Part shown: positions 50,819 through 59,859 of the stretch, piece by piece
Position numbering within the stretch: position 1 is the stretch's first letter
How the letters are laid out: the number at the start of each line of letters is the position of its first letter
Assembly (NCBI GenBank): GCA_023418925.1
Contig: JAEZYS010000003.1
Span: 248,001 to 312,000, forward strand
DNA from: Bacillota bacterium
GTDB taxonomy: Bacteria > Bacillota > Clostridia > Oscillospirales > Ruminococcaceae
Length of the DNA: 64,000 bases
Reading direction: 5' to 3'
Position numbers and translations under genes: made by a program
Notes under the pieces: model-generated
The model's input: the letters and a program-made list of their open reading frames with translations, nothing else
The model's database searches: none
Told to the model about the DNA's origin: nothing

Positions 50819-53107
50819 GTGGGTAACAAAATTCAATCTGAAATCATCCGCATTGATTTGGCTGAGGCAAGCTATAAAGGCACCAGCACCTTTATAGAAC
50901 CGACCTATGTGAACTTTTTCTTCGGCAACAACGGTACAGGAAAATCCACAGTTGCAAAAGCCATTCAAAGCGGCATTGGCGTGACGTACGCTCCAGGCAG
51001 GGCCTTTGAGGATTATCTGCCGTTGGTCTACAATCAGGCTTTCATTGACAGTCACTTCAGCAGGTACCACGATATGCCCGGAGTTTTCACCCTTAACGCA
51101 AAAAACGCTGCTGCGCAGAAAAAAATCGACGATTTAACTGTGAATCGCAGTGATGAGCGCAAAGCCAATAATGCCGCAACGGAGCAACGGGATAAAAAAG
51201 CCGCTGCCAAGGAAAAACTTCAAAAAGACTTCTATAAAGAATGCTGGAATCGCGAAGAAGCGTTTCGCACAGAGTTTGAAAAAACGCAGAACGGTAAGGG
51301 GAAATCAAAGCAATTTACGGAAGAAATCATGCGACACGCACCGAAAGATACGGATATAGAGGAACTGCGGAGATTATATGATTCCGCATATTCCGACGCC
51401 GCGAAACGCTACTCTCGTTTTTCCTCTGTCGCAGATATGACGGTGTTGGATTCACTGGATGGCAACGATATTCTATCCACAGTAATCGTAAACAGTGCGA
51501 CTACGGAGCTGGCAGGTTTCTTGCGTGAAATTAGCGCTACGCAGTGGATGCGCCAGGGTCATACCGCTTATTCCGAACATGCCGACGGTCGATGCCCATA
51601 CTGTGCCAGAAAGTTGGATGACGATTTTGAGCAAACCGTCGTAGACAGCTTTGATGATAAATATCAAAAAAACCTCACTCACTTGGATGAATTTTTGACT
51701 TTCTACAGAAAAACGGCAAACGATTTGTATATACCTTTGGAAACTTTTCCAAGCGAAGTATACCATAAGATTGACACAAAGCCGCTCACAGATAAATTGG
51801 CAGTTTTAAAGGCTGCTATTCAATCCAATATTGAAGCTATAAGGGAGAAAAAGGATGAACCTGCAAAAACCATAACACTGACAGAAACAGTGCCTATTTT
51901 GGTGGAGGTTAATGCGATTATATCCGGCTTCAACATCTTAATTGACGCAAATAATGCCATTGTCGACGCTGGCCCGGGGAAACGAGCAGAATGTTCGGAT
52001 TTGGCTTTCTCTCTGCTTGCGTTCCGGCTCAAGGATATTATTGAGGCATATAAAAAGAGCGATGATGCTCTTGCCGAAGAAATTAAAGCCCTTGATGGTA
52101 AAATAAAAACGCACACGGAGGCACTTGAGAAAATCAAAGCCGATTTGAAATCGGCAAGAAGCGATACTGTAGAAACCGAAACGGCGAAAGACAGCATCAA
52201 CCTCATGCTACGAGATTCCGGGATACAGGGCTTCAGCCTGGAACCCAAAACGGGTGTCGACCACGTGTATGAGGTGCGCCGTCCGGATGGTACGATTGCC
52301 GATAATTTAAGTGAAGGCGAAAAAAACTTCATTGCGTTCCTCTATTTTTATCACCGCGTGTACGGCAGCGATTCCGAGGACGGTGAAACAAGGGACAAAA
52401 TCGTTGTCATCGACGACCCCGTTTCCAGTATGGACAGCGGATGCCTTTTCATTGTGAGTACGCTTGTGCGGCAGATGATAGAGATTTGTCGAAACAATGC
52501 GGACAGTCGCAACAGGACGGTCGAGGGTAACTTTATCAAGCAGATTTTCATCCTCACGCACAACGCCTATTTTCACAGAGAGGTCACCTACAGCTACGTT
52601 CCAAAGTATGAGTATGTGTCATTCTATTTGATTCGCAAGCTGGACTCGAAGTCATCTATCAAACTTACGGACGATATTAATCCCAAGATACCGACAGAAC
52701 GGATGAATGTAAACCCCGTGAAAAATTCTTACGCTGCGCTATGGGACGAGTATAAAGAAGTTAAGTCGGCCGTTCCGCTGATGAACGTCATCCGTAGAAT
52801 TCTGGAGTATTATTTCCTGCAGCTCTGTGGGTACGAGGGTGCCACCCTCCGCAAGGTAATTCTGACAGACGGGAAAACCAAAGGTAATTTTAAGGACGAA
52901 AACGGGAATGACAACGAAGAGAAATTCCAACTGGCGTCCGCGATGCTCGCCTATATAAACGCAAGCTCCATCGGCATGAATGATGGCATGGACTATGTCG
53001 AAGAATGCTTGAACGCCTCCGAGTGTAGAAGCATTTTTGAAATGATATTTACCGCAATGAATCAAAAACAACATTACGATATGATGATGGACACAGATAC
53101 TCAATAA
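50819..53107 (+). CDS. ABC/AAA_13-type ATPase with zinc-hook-like motif
   Basis: The protein has 762 residues from a GTG behind ggaggtgccttt. Walker A is GNNGTGKST (36-44), the ABC signature LSEGEKNF is near 497, Walker B KIVVIDDPVSSMD near 527 and the H-loop-like ILTHN near 578. Coiled coils flank CPYC (259-262), as in Rad50-type zinc hooks. The C-terminus has RRILEYYF (near 657) and a His near 750. SMC-like ATPases of this type power defence systems such as RloC. The effector is not identified. Confidence 0.75.
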   Translation: MGNKIQSEIIRIDLAEASYKGTSTFIEPTYVNFFFGNNGTGKSTVAKAIQSGIGVTYAPGRAFEDYLPLVYNQAFIDSHFSRYHDMPGVFTLNAKNAAAQKKIDDLTVNRSDERKANNAATEQRDKKAAAKEKLQKDFYKECWNREEAFRTEFEKTQNGKGKSKQFTEEIMRHAPKDTDIEELRRLYDSAYSDAAKRYSRFSSVADMTVLDSLDGNDILSTVIVNSATTELAGFLREISATQWMRQGHTAYSEHADGRCPYCARKLDDDFEQTVVDSFDDKYQKNLTHLDEFLTFYRKTANDLYIPLETFPSEVYHKIDTKPLTDKLAVLKAAIQSNIEAIREKKDEPAKTITLTETVPILVEVNAIISGFNILIDANNAIVDAGPGKRAECSDLAFSLLAFRLKDIIEAYKKSDDALAEEIKALDGKIKTHTEALEKIKADLKSARSDTVETETAKDSINLMLRDSGIQGFSLEPKTGVDHVYEVRRPDGTIADNLSEGEKNFIAFLYFYHRVYGSDSEDGETRDKIVVIDDPVSSMDSGCLFIVSTLVRQMIEICRNNADSRNRTVEGNFIKQIFILTHNAYFHREVTYSYVPKYEYVSFYLIRKLDSKSSIKLTDDINPKIPTERMNVNPVKNSYAALWDEYKEVKSAVPLMNVIRRILEYYFLQLCGYEGATLRKVILTDGKTKGNFKDENGNDNEEKFQLASAMLAYINASSIGMNDGMDYVEECLNASECRSIFEMIFTAMNQKQHYDMMMDTDTQ

Positions 53108-53130
53108 TAAACTCCCAGGAGGAGAGCAAT

Positions 53131-53337
53131 ATGGTACGAATTAGTTATAACAAACTATGGAAAATGCTTATTGATAAGGAAATGCAGAAAAGAGACCTGC
53201 AGGAGTTGGCGGGCATCAGCTCAGCCTCTATTGCAAAGCTCGGTAAAGGCGAAAACATCACCACCGATATTTTGTTGAAAATCTGCAAGGTATTGGACTG
53301 CGACCTTAACGATATCATGGAAACCAAGAGAGATTAA
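53131..53337 (+). CDS. Small Xre-family regulator
   Basis: The protein has 68 residues. MQKRDLQELAGISSASIAKL holds the helix-turn-helix and KVLDCDLNDIME the closing helix, typical of the YozG-like Cro/CI group that controls restriction-modification genes. It begins 23 bases after the ATPase stop, with ggaggagagcaat before it. It may regulate both gene sets. Confidence 0.8.
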   Translation: MVRISYNKLWKMLIDKEMQKRDLQELAGISSASIAKLGKGENITTDILLKICKVLDCDLNDIMETKRD

Positions 53338-53438
53338 CTCGGACAAAAAAGCGACAAGTATTTAGGTTCATCCAAAATGAGGGGTATCTCTCTTACAAAC
53401 ATTGTTGGAGTGTATTGCCCATATTAAAGGAGCGTATT

Positions 53439-54197
53439 ATGATTTATGATGTTTTGGCAAAGGCACTACTTGATTGTCATTGCGAAAATATAAAAGACGG
53501 TTTTGGACTAAATGACGAAAAGTTTATCTTTGCCCGAATTCATCCTTGGGGTGATTTTGGATTTACATCAAAGATGAATTACTCGGGTTTGATGGCCCAG
53601 CCCTCACGCACAGGACGCAATAAAGGAATTGTCAAAAGGGCAAAGCAAGGGTTGTTTGATATTTTTATCAATACTGGCACATTTTTTGATAATTCAGGGT
53701 TAACACATCGAAATATTCTAGAGTGTGTTACAGAGCATTCGACTCTTAATAACTGCATTGATGTTTGGAGAGGAGTCGACCCAGAACAGGTTTCGAGAAC
53801 CGCAGAAGAGTATGCCATCTTAGTATCTATTGTGCTTGCTTTTTTTGAACAAGAAGTTAATTGGGGAAATGAAGAATGGCAACGATATACTTATTTTTCC
53901 CCGAAAGTTACCATGCCTAATAGAATACGTCCGAGAGACATGCTCATGGGGTATATCGGTCAAGCTTTTACCTTGGGAATTGATAATATCGCATTCTGGC
54001 AGAACAGTCGACCAACTACGACGACATTCATTTCCCCCGACAGAAGCAATTATGGATACGAAGACTATCCAACGCAATATAAACACTTTTTTACGGATTT
54101 AGAAAACGATGAATTTGCATCTGCACTTATTGTTGGGGATGCCAGAAGGGCGTTCCGCTCGATTGCACAACAGTATCCAAATAACTCGTTTTATTGA
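53439..54197 (+). CDS. Unrecognised protein 1 of the methyltransferase operon
   Basis: The protein has 252 residues from MIYDVLAKALLDCHC at 53439 (aaaggagcgtatt before it). It has FIFARIHPWGDFGFTSKMNY, NKGIVKRAKQGLFDIF and a C-terminal aromatic-rich part. No known motif is clear. It lies with two other unknown genes before a cytosine methyltransferase, so it may be a restriction subunit. Its upstream leader resembles that of the methyltransferase gene. Confidence 0.5.
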   Translation: MIYDVLAKALLDCHCENIKDGFGLNDEKFIFARIHPWGDFGFTSKMNYSGLMAQPSRTGRNKGIVKRAKQGLFDIFINTGTFFDNSGLTHRNILECVTEHSTLNNCIDVWRGVDPEQVSRTAEEYAILVSIVLAFFEQEVNWGNEEWQRYTYFSPKVTMPNRIRPRDMLMGYIGQAFTLGIDNIAFWQNSRPTTTTFISPDRSNYGYEDYPTQYKHFFTDLENDEFASALIVGDARRAFRSIAQQYPNNSFY

Positions 54198-54220
54198 GAA
54201 AAATAATGGAGGTGGGATTT

Positions 54221-54838
54221 GTGAGAAGTAAATTTTACGAAGATAAACGTCTAGAAGAACTATTTGGTTCCTGGCTGGATACCCATTTATATTCTTCATT
54301 ACCCGTTGAAGGGTTTTCAGGTTTCCAAAGGGTTAATGACGTAAGGTATCAAAAAAAAGGTATTGATACTGTCGTCCAAGCCAAAGATACCAAGCTTTTA
54401 ATCGATGAGAAAGCAACATTGCACTACATAAACAAGAATATCCCAACTTTCGCATTTGAATTGCTCAACAGAACGTCTGGGGCGCAGGGGTGGCTATACA
54501 ATCACTCATACCTTACAACGCACTATTTACTTGCCTGGCCAAATGCATCCAATCCAGACAACATTCTGAAGGCAGATGACTATTCGAGTGCAGATGTTAT
54601 GCTGATTGAAAGAACTTCACTCATCGATATGCTGGCTCAAAAGGGATTGGATGAAACAGCATTGAGAGAGAAAGTTGATTATTATTTACCGAACGTCAAT
54701 CGACAGAACTTTAAATTTGAGATGGTTCCGGGAATCACCTTGTTCTTTACTGAGTGGCTTGCTGAAAAACCAGTAAACATTGTCATAAAGAAAAATCTGC
54801 TTGATACCATTGCTATCTTTCACAAGAGAATTTATTGA
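54221..54838 (+). CDS. PD-(D/E)XK-like protein of the methyltransferase operon
   Basis: The protein has 205 residues from a GTG at 54221, chosen because ggaggtgg lies 6 bases before it. The segment KKGIDTVVQAKDTKLLIDEK (about 46-65) fits the D...(D/E)xK core of restriction endonucleases, with a preceding FGSWLDTHL helix. It is the best candidate for the cutting subunit. No other domain is visible. Confidence 0.55.
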   Translation: MRSKFYEDKRLEELFGSWLDTHLYSSLPVEGFSGFQRVNDVRYQKKGIDTVVQAKDTKLLIDEKATLHYINKNIPTFAFELLNRTSGAQGWLYNHSYLTTHYLLAWPNASNPDNILKADDYSSADVMLIERTSLIDMLAQKGLDETALREKVDYYLPNVNRQNFKFEMVPGITLFFTEWLAEKPVNIVIKKNLLDTIAIFHKRIY

Positions 54839-54853
54839 TAACAGGAGGCACTT

Positions 54854-55672
54854 ATGAATACTGAATGCTTACAAATGGTCTACAGAAGGGGTACAAACGC
54901 AAATTCTGTAGAAAAAAGAACGCGTAATGTATTATCCTTTGCAGGGCTTGACCGTACAAATCTAATTTTTTCACAGAAGGAACGTAGACTGCTACTTCAT
55001 GAAACAGTTTATGGTGAAAAGGTATATATCCAGTATCCGGGAAAAGAAACCGTTTCTAACTCAACAGACAAGATTCGGCCTTGGGATTTCAGGCCTAAGC
55101 TGCTTCTCCCTTCGGGAGAATTTTTGAAGGATTTATCTTTCCCAAACATTTGGGATGACTTGGCTGATATGCATGATGCTGATAATGAAATATTGTCTAT
55201 TCTTGCCGCGTTGTTTTTTAGAATGGCGTTCATGGAAGGTTATAGTGAAAGTACTGAAAGCTGCTCATTTTATGATTTTGAAGTATCTTCGGGGAGGCAA
55301 TACAATCAAGGAACAATAAGATTAACATGGCTTAAGCCAAATCTACCGATAGACATCATACGGGATATACAAAACATTATTGGGCCTATTCGAGGAACAT
55401 CTCTTGAGGCTTACTTAATTTACAACGACCTCCTGGTGCAAAATGAAGATTGTAAATATTATTATCGGGATGTAAATATTAGAAATGATGCTTGGAATTC
55501 CAAAATCGGTAGGCATAATACGCTTTTATCTCACATTTCCGTAATTGAATATCTCCAAGGACGTATTACATTTTCAGAGATAATGTCGCGTTTTCAACGA
55601 GGAATGGGAGTTGCCCCTGTTCCCGTTAGCAGAGTACCAGATATTACGAACGATTTGATAACAAGGGCATAA
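54854..55672 (+). CDS. Unrecognised protein 3 of the methyltransferase operon
   Basis: The protein has 272 residues. It opens MNTECLQMVYRRGTNANSVE and is a compact mix of helices and strands (LHETVYGEKVYIQYPGKE, ILAALFFRMAFMEGYSEST). No motif or membrane segment. It lies 15 bases after the nuclease-like gene, with aggaggcactt before the ATG. Three such genes in a row recall the BsuMI restriction part of Bacillus, but I cannot show homology. Confidence 0.5.
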   Translation: MNTECLQMVYRRGTNANSVEKRTRNVLSFAGLDRTNLIFSQKERRLLLHETVYGEKVYIQYPGKETVSNSTDKIRPWDFRPKLLLPSGEFLKDLSFPNIWDDLADMHDADNEILSILAALFFRMAFMEGYSESTESCSFYDFEVSSGRQYNQGTIRLTWLKPNLPIDIIRDIQNIIGPIRGTSLEAYLIYNDLLVQNEDCKYYYRDVNIRNDAWNSKIGRHNTLLSHISVIEYLQGRITFSEIMSRFQRGMGVAPVPVSRVPDITNDLITRA

Positions 55673-55747
55673 AAGACTTGACTTGATTCGAATTTTGAGC
55701 AATATATATTGTTGGTGTTACTAGAGCCCAGAGAAGGAGTTTAAAAA

Positions 55748-56953
55748 ATGGAAAAGACCATTTGTGAATTATTTGCCGGTGTTGGAGGCTTTCGACTTGG
55801 ATTCGAGAAAGCCTCGCCCGAATGGAAAACTGTCTGGTTTTCTCAATGGGAGCCAGGAAAAACTAAGCAGTGGGCGCATAATTGTTATGTTAGCCACTGG
55901 GGAGATATCAATGAGTACACAGGAATGGACATCGCACAAGTCGATAAAGAAAGCATTCCGAATCACAGTCTGTTAGTTGGAGGATTCCCTTGCCAAGATT
56001 ATTCTGTTGCAAGGCCATTATCAGGTAACAATGGCATAGAAGGAAAAAAGGGTGTTCTGTGGTGGCAGATTAGAGATACGTTAATTGCGAAAAAAACTCC
56101 CTTTGTGTTGCTTGAAAATGTCGATAGGCTTTTAAAGTCACCCGTAAACCAAAGAGGACGCGATTTCGGAGTTATGCTTGCCTGCTTAGACAGTTTAGGG
56201 TACTATGTGGAATGGCGTGTTATAAATGCGGCTGATTATGGGGCGGCTCAAAAACGTAGAAGAGTCTTTATATTTGCAGCAAGCAAATCTACGAAGTATT
56301 ACAAAGAGCATTGTAAACTTACTCCGGAAGAAATAATTGGAAGTAGCGGTTTTTTTGCTACATCTTTTCCAATAACGGCTCAAGGAAAAATGCATGCAGT
56401 TGAAATGGATACATCCGATATTTACGATGTCTCGGAATCTTTTGCTTTCGAGTTTGAAAATGCGGGTACAATGGTTAATGGACTAGTATCAACGGCAAAA
56501 ATCACTCCCGCATTTGAGGAACCTACTCATCTTCGAAACCTTTTAGAAAAAAATGTGCCAGAGAAATACTATATAGGTGAAAATCTTGAAAAGTGGCAGT
56601 ATATGAAGGGAGCTAAAAAAATCGAAAGAACCAGTAAAAGTGGGCACACCTATTTGTTTAGCGAAGGGGCCATTCCGTTCCCGGATGACCTAGACGGACC
56701 AGCAAGAACAATGCTCACTTCTGAGTCTAGTTCCAATAGAAGCACCCATGTAATCGAAGACCCTGAAACGAAAAGATATCGTCTTCTTACTCCGTTGGAA
56801 GCTGAGAGAATACAAGGGTTCAATGATAATTGGACAAATACTGGAATGCCGGAGAAATTCAGATATTTTTGTATGGGCAATGCCTTAGTTGTTCCTCTTG
56901 TTCACCGGATGGCACAACAATTTAATACCATTTTTGATGGAGAGAACAACTAA
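55748..56953 (+). CDS. DNA (cytosine-5) methyltransferase
   Basis: The protein has 401 residues. Motif I is ELFAGVGGFRLGFE, motif IV GGFPCQDYSV with the catalytic Cys near residue 82, motif VI LLENVDRLL, motif VIII AAQKRRRVFIF and the C-terminal LTPLEAERIQGF. It methylates cytosine at C5 in a specific site. It ends the operon with three unknown genes and a regulator, so it is probably the protective part of a restriction-modification system. The ATG follows agaaggagtttaaaaa. Confidence 0.9.
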   Translation: MEKTICELFAGVGGFRLGFEKASPEWKTVWFSQWEPGKTKQWAHNCYVSHWGDINEYTGMDIAQVDKESIPNHSLLVGGFPCQDYSVARPLSGNNGIEGKKGVLWWQIRDTLIAKKTPFVLLENVDRLLKSPVNQRGRDFGVMLACLDSLGYYVEWRVINAADYGAAQKRRRVFIFAASKSTKYYKEHCKLTPEEIIGSSGFFATSFPITAQGKMHAVEMDTSDIYDVSESFAFEFENAGTMVNGLVSTAKITPAFEEPTHLRNLLEKNVPEKYYIGENLEKWQYMKGAKKIERTSKSGHTYLFSEGAIPFPDDLDGPARTMLTSESSSNRSTHVIEDPETKRYRLLTPLEAERIQGFNDNWTNTGMPEKFRYFCMGNALVVPLVHRMAQQFNTIFDGENN

Positions 56954-56977
56954 GCAATGGGTAAGATTGTTGTTGTT

Positions 56978-57233
56978 CCCATTTGTCGAGTGAACACCCT
57001 GTGTATTTTAAGTTTGTTCCAGTTTGTTGGGTGAACACCCTATGAGTTTCCGTTTGTTGTGTGCAAGGCAAAATCAGCCATCACACCCGACAAACGGAAC
57101 TTTTTATTACACTCAGCAAACGGCAGGAAATTGAAAAAGCCGTCATAAAGCCTTGATATCAAGACCTTCTGACGGCTGTGTGTGCAAAAAGAAGCACCGT
57201 AACTTTGTATCAAAATTACGGTGCTTCTATGGC
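56978..57233. repeat. 256-bp non-coding repeat, right copy
   Basis: It corresponds unit by unit to 9364-9618 and is one base longer. Hairpin 1 (57138-57176) and hairpin 2 (57191-57227) are kept, with changes on both arms of hairpin 2 (cacccaa / ttgggtg in the left copy against caccgtaa / ttacggtg here). It ends within the 3' terminus of tRNA-Ser. It starts 24 bases after the methyltransferase. Confidence 0.8.
57186..57227 (-). terminator. Terminator of tRNA-Ser
   Basis: On the minus strand a perfect 12-bp stem (gaagcaccgtaa / ttacggtgcttc) is followed by tttttg. It is hairpin 2 of the right repeat and lies just after the tRNA. Confidence 0.75.
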
Positions 57234-57321
57234 GGAGAAGGAGGGATTCGAACCCTCGAAGGTTTTAAAGCCTTACACGAGTTCCAGTCGTGCGCCATAA
57301 ACCGGGCTAGGCGACTTCTCC
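57230..57321 (-). tRNA. tRNA-Ser (anticodon GGA)
   Basis: The 92 bases fold with acceptor ggagaag / cttctcc, an anticodon stem cacga / tcgtg around loop ctggaac (anticodon GGA), a long variable arm (aagg / cctt) and a T arm with ggttcgaatcc. The CCA end is encoded. It has a consensus promoter upstream and a terminator downstream. The left end of the window's second repeat runs into its 3' end, a usual site for integration. Confidence 0.92.
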
Positions 57322-57342
57322 AAGTTAACCAGAACAATAAAC

Positions 57343-57371
57343 ATTATAACAAAATAGATTATCTTTGTCAA
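57343..57371 (-). promoter_or_regulatory. Promoter of tRNA-Ser
   Basis: TTGACA (57371-57366) and TATAAT (57348-57343) are exactly 17 bases apart on the minus strand, 21 bases before the tRNA. Confidence 0.8.
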
Positions 57372-57429
57372 TAGAAAATTGCCTGATTTTATAGATTTTT
57401 GTGCTATTTAAGGCTCATACTGTCAATGC

Positions 57430-58140
57430 TTACACAATGTCAATACCTAAAACCTGCTTAATCCATCTATTCATGAACATAATCTGCTCATCCGTATGAA
57501 ACCAATGTTCACCGTTTTCCATTACAGAAAGATTGCAGCTAAAACGCTTTGAAAATTTATCTACAGTATCCCGACTTGTTAAATTATCTTTACCTGCATA
57601 TAAAATATGCGTAGGATTATTCCAGCAAGTAATCGAATGTTCTTTTACATAGTTATAATAATCCCAGTAGAGTGTTTCACCAAAACCAGTATCAATTTCC
57701 TTTTGTTCCTCCAACTGTTTTTCAGTTACATTCACCCACTGCATCATGTTCTTTATAAGAAGTTCCATGTCTAAAATGGGGGACACAAAAAGGCAGTTCT
57801 CAATCTTCTCGTTAGAAAAGCTTAACATAGAAAACCATGCTCCAATGCTGTTTGCTCTTAAAGAAATATGGTTCCAGTTGCTTTTCAGGTACTGCATAAC
57901 AGAAGTTAATTCCGGAACAACATTCCATGGGAGTAACTCAATGCTTTCTTCTTTTCGCTCACCGTGCTGAGGCAAATCTATGCCAAGCACCTGCCACCCA
58001 TTCGGGCATACAATTTCTGCAAAACCAATTGCTTCTTCTTTACTTCCACATTTACCGTGAATGTATAGAAAAACCTTTTCTGATGGTTCTCCAAGCAATA
58101 TTGCAGGAATATTTTCTATTTTAAAATTATTTTGATTCAT
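57430..58140 (-). CDS. Alpha/beta hydrolase
   Basis: The protein has 236 residues. FLYIHGKCGSKEEAIGFAEI (oxyanion strand), LGIDLPQHGERK and the nucleophile region LRANSIGAWFSMLSF (elbow with Ser) are clear, with a late Asp (YAGKDNLTSRD) and His (NGEHWFHTDE) to complete a triad. The substrate is unknown. It is alone on its strand, with an AT-rich host-like composition. Confidence 0.8.
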   Translation of the reverse strand: MNQNNFKIENIPAILLGEPSEKVFLYIHGKCGSKEEAIGFAEIVCPNGWQVLGIDLPQHGERKEESIELLPWNVVPELTSVMQYLKSNWNHISLRANSIGAWFSMLSFSNEKIENCLFVSPILDMELLIKNMMQWVNVTEKQLEEQKEIDTGFGETLYWDYYNYVKEHSITCWNNPTHILYAGKDNLTSRDTVDKFSKRFSCNLSVMENGEHWFHTDEQIMFMNRWIKQVLGIDIV

Positions 58141-58221
58141 AGTATTTCTCCTTTAAAATGTCATTTGCTATTATAATTCTAATTTTGAAAAATGTCAAGA
58201 CTACTCAAAACAGTATAATTT

Positions 58222-58250
58222 TCTTGACATAAAATTATAAATGTAGTATA
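58222..58250 (+). promoter_or_regulatory. Promoter of the prephenate dehydrogenase gene
   Basis: TTGACA (58222-58227) and TATACT (58245-58250) are 17 bases apart. A palindrome tactttaaagta (58248-58259) overlaps the -10 box and may be an operator. Confidence 0.75.
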
Positions 58251-58284
58251 CTTTAAAGTATTAAAGCAATAAGGGCGTGTTAAG

Positions 58285-59115
58285 ATGATCATAACAGTTG
58301 TAGGATTGGGATTAATAGGCGGCTCATTGGCAAAAACTGTTAAAAAGCATACTAACTATACAGTTTATGGTGTTGATATAAATGAAGAAACAGTAAAATC
58401 TGCAATATCTCAGAGCGCAATTGATGCTGAAACAACTGATCTAGGGGCAGCAGACCTTACAATAATATCACTATATCCAATTGATACCATTCAATATATT
58501 AAAGCAAATGCTGATAAATTCAAGAAAAACAGCGTTGTTATTGACACTTGCGGAATTAAAAAGGCTATTGTTGATGAAGTGACACCTTTGCTCAATGAAA
58601 AAGAGGTTACTTTTATCGGCGTTCATCCAATGGCAGGAAGAGAATTTTCAGGTTATGAATACTCAATGGACAATCTTTTTGACAACGCAAGCTTTATAAT
58701 AGCCCCTCATAAATCTGTCTCGCAGGCTAAAATCAACTTCATTGAGGATTTTGCAAATACTATTCACTTTAAAAAAACAGTTATAACAACTCCAGAGGAG
58801 CATGACCAGATTATTGCATTCACAAGCCAGCTTGCGCATGTAGTTTCAAATGCATATATAAAAAGCCCTACACAGCAGAAACAGCTTGGATTCAGCGCAG
58901 GAAGCTTTCAGGATCTTACAAGGGTTGCAAGACTTAATGAAGTTATGTGGACACCTCTTTTTATGCTGAATAAAGAACCCCTGTGCTGTGAAATCGGATA
59001 TATAATTGACAGATTGCAGGAATATAAGGATGCCCTTGAAAATGAAGATAATGATAAGCTGAAGGAACTTCTCAAAGAGGGCAGAATTATCAAAGAAAAT
59101 GCGGAAACTCTTTAA
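58285..59115 (+). CDS. tyrA: Prephenate dehydrogenase
   Basis: The protein has 276 residues. VVGLGLIGGSLAKTVKK is the NAD-binding loop, IDTCGIKKAIVDEV and GVHPMAGREFSGYEYS contain the conserved residues of TyrA, with the catalytic His in GVHPMAG. It turns prephenate into 4-hydroxyphenylpyruvate for tyrosine. It lacks an ACT domain, so it is the short form. It is a stand-alone gene, with its own promoter. Confidence 0.9.
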   Translation: MIITVVGLGLIGGSLAKTVKKHTNYTVYGVDINEETVKSAISQSAIDAETTDLGAADLTIISLYPIDTIQYIKANADKFKKNSVVIDTCGIKKAIVDEVTPLLNEKEVTFIGVHPMAGREFSGYEYSMDNLFDNASFIIAPHKSVSQAKINFIEDFANTIHFKKTVITTPEEHDQIIAFTSQLAHVVSNAYIKSPTQQKQLGFSAGSFQDLTRVARLNEVMWTPLFMLNKEPLCCEIGYIIDRLQEYKDALENEDNDKLKELLKEGRIIKENAETL

Positions 59116-59120
59116 TATGT

Positions 59121-59555
59121 TTATTCAAGAATCACTGTAAAAGGCCCGTCATTAAGCAGTTCAACTTTCATGTCTGCACCGAAAATGCCACTTTCAACGG
59201 TTGGTATATACTTTTTACACTCATCAATAAATAGTTGGTAAAGCCTTTCTGCATGTTCAGGCTTTGCTGCCATGGTAAAATTAGGTCTGTTGCCCTTTCG
59301 GCAATCCGCATATAAGGTAAATTGAGAAACAATCAACAAGCTTCCATTAATGTCATTGACGGACAGGTTGATTTTATCATTTTCATCGCTGAATATCCTA
59401 AGTCTGGATATTTTTGCAGCAATTCTGTTTACATCATCCTCGCTATCATTTTCCCCAACACCAAGAAATACAAGAAGTCCGCATCCAATTTGTCCGGTAA
59501 TTTTTCCGTCAACCTTGACTGAAGCATGTGTTACTCTTTGTAGAACAGCTTTCAT
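59121..59555 (-). CDS. dtd: D-aminoacyl-tRNA deacylase
   Basis: The protein has 144 residues from MKAVLQRVTHASVKVDGK at 59555. SQFTLYADCRKGNRPNF and a GPFTVILE end are the two family signatures; the Gly-cis-Pro of the latter forms the active site with the SQFTL loop. It frees D-amino acids from mischarged tRNA. It converges with tyrA, with 5 bases between stops. Confidence 0.92.
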   Translation of the reverse strand: MKAVLQRVTHASVKVDGKITGQIGCGLLVFLGVGENDSEDDVNRIAAKISRLRIFSDENDKINLSVNDINGSLLIVSQFTLYADCRKGNRPNFTMAAKPEHAERLYQLFIDECKKYIPTVESGIFGADMKVELLNDGPFTVILE

Positions 59556-59859
59556 ATTTATAATCATACTTCCGCAGGAAGCATGCCTCCCCCTTTGTTT
59601 TTTTGTGTGGCCTTGAACCTGAACAAATTTCAGTTAAGCAAAAATTCAATAACATATAATAGCATGAATTCTATTATTTTTCAACTTTACTGGTCAAATT
59701 AAATTATAAATTTGTGCTGATTTTACAATTATTTGTCGAAATGAACAATTACTTTGACAAAAAATATACATGGTTTTTAAAAATAGTTTATCAAAATGCT
59801 TTAATTTATTATAAAATTATGCTAAAATATATTTATAATGTTTGCAAAGGAGATTAATT
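59556..59859. other. Host intergenic region
   Basis: I see no gene here. It is very AT-rich, with a TTGACA at about 59754 and several TATAAT-like boxes before the CheY gene, but no clear pair. Confidence 0.45.

Noticed and set aside
50819..53107. Naming the ATPase as PrrC/RloC anticodon nuclease
   Set aside because: RRILE and a late His recall that active site, but the same residues are common in AAA_13 ATPases. The evidence is too weak.
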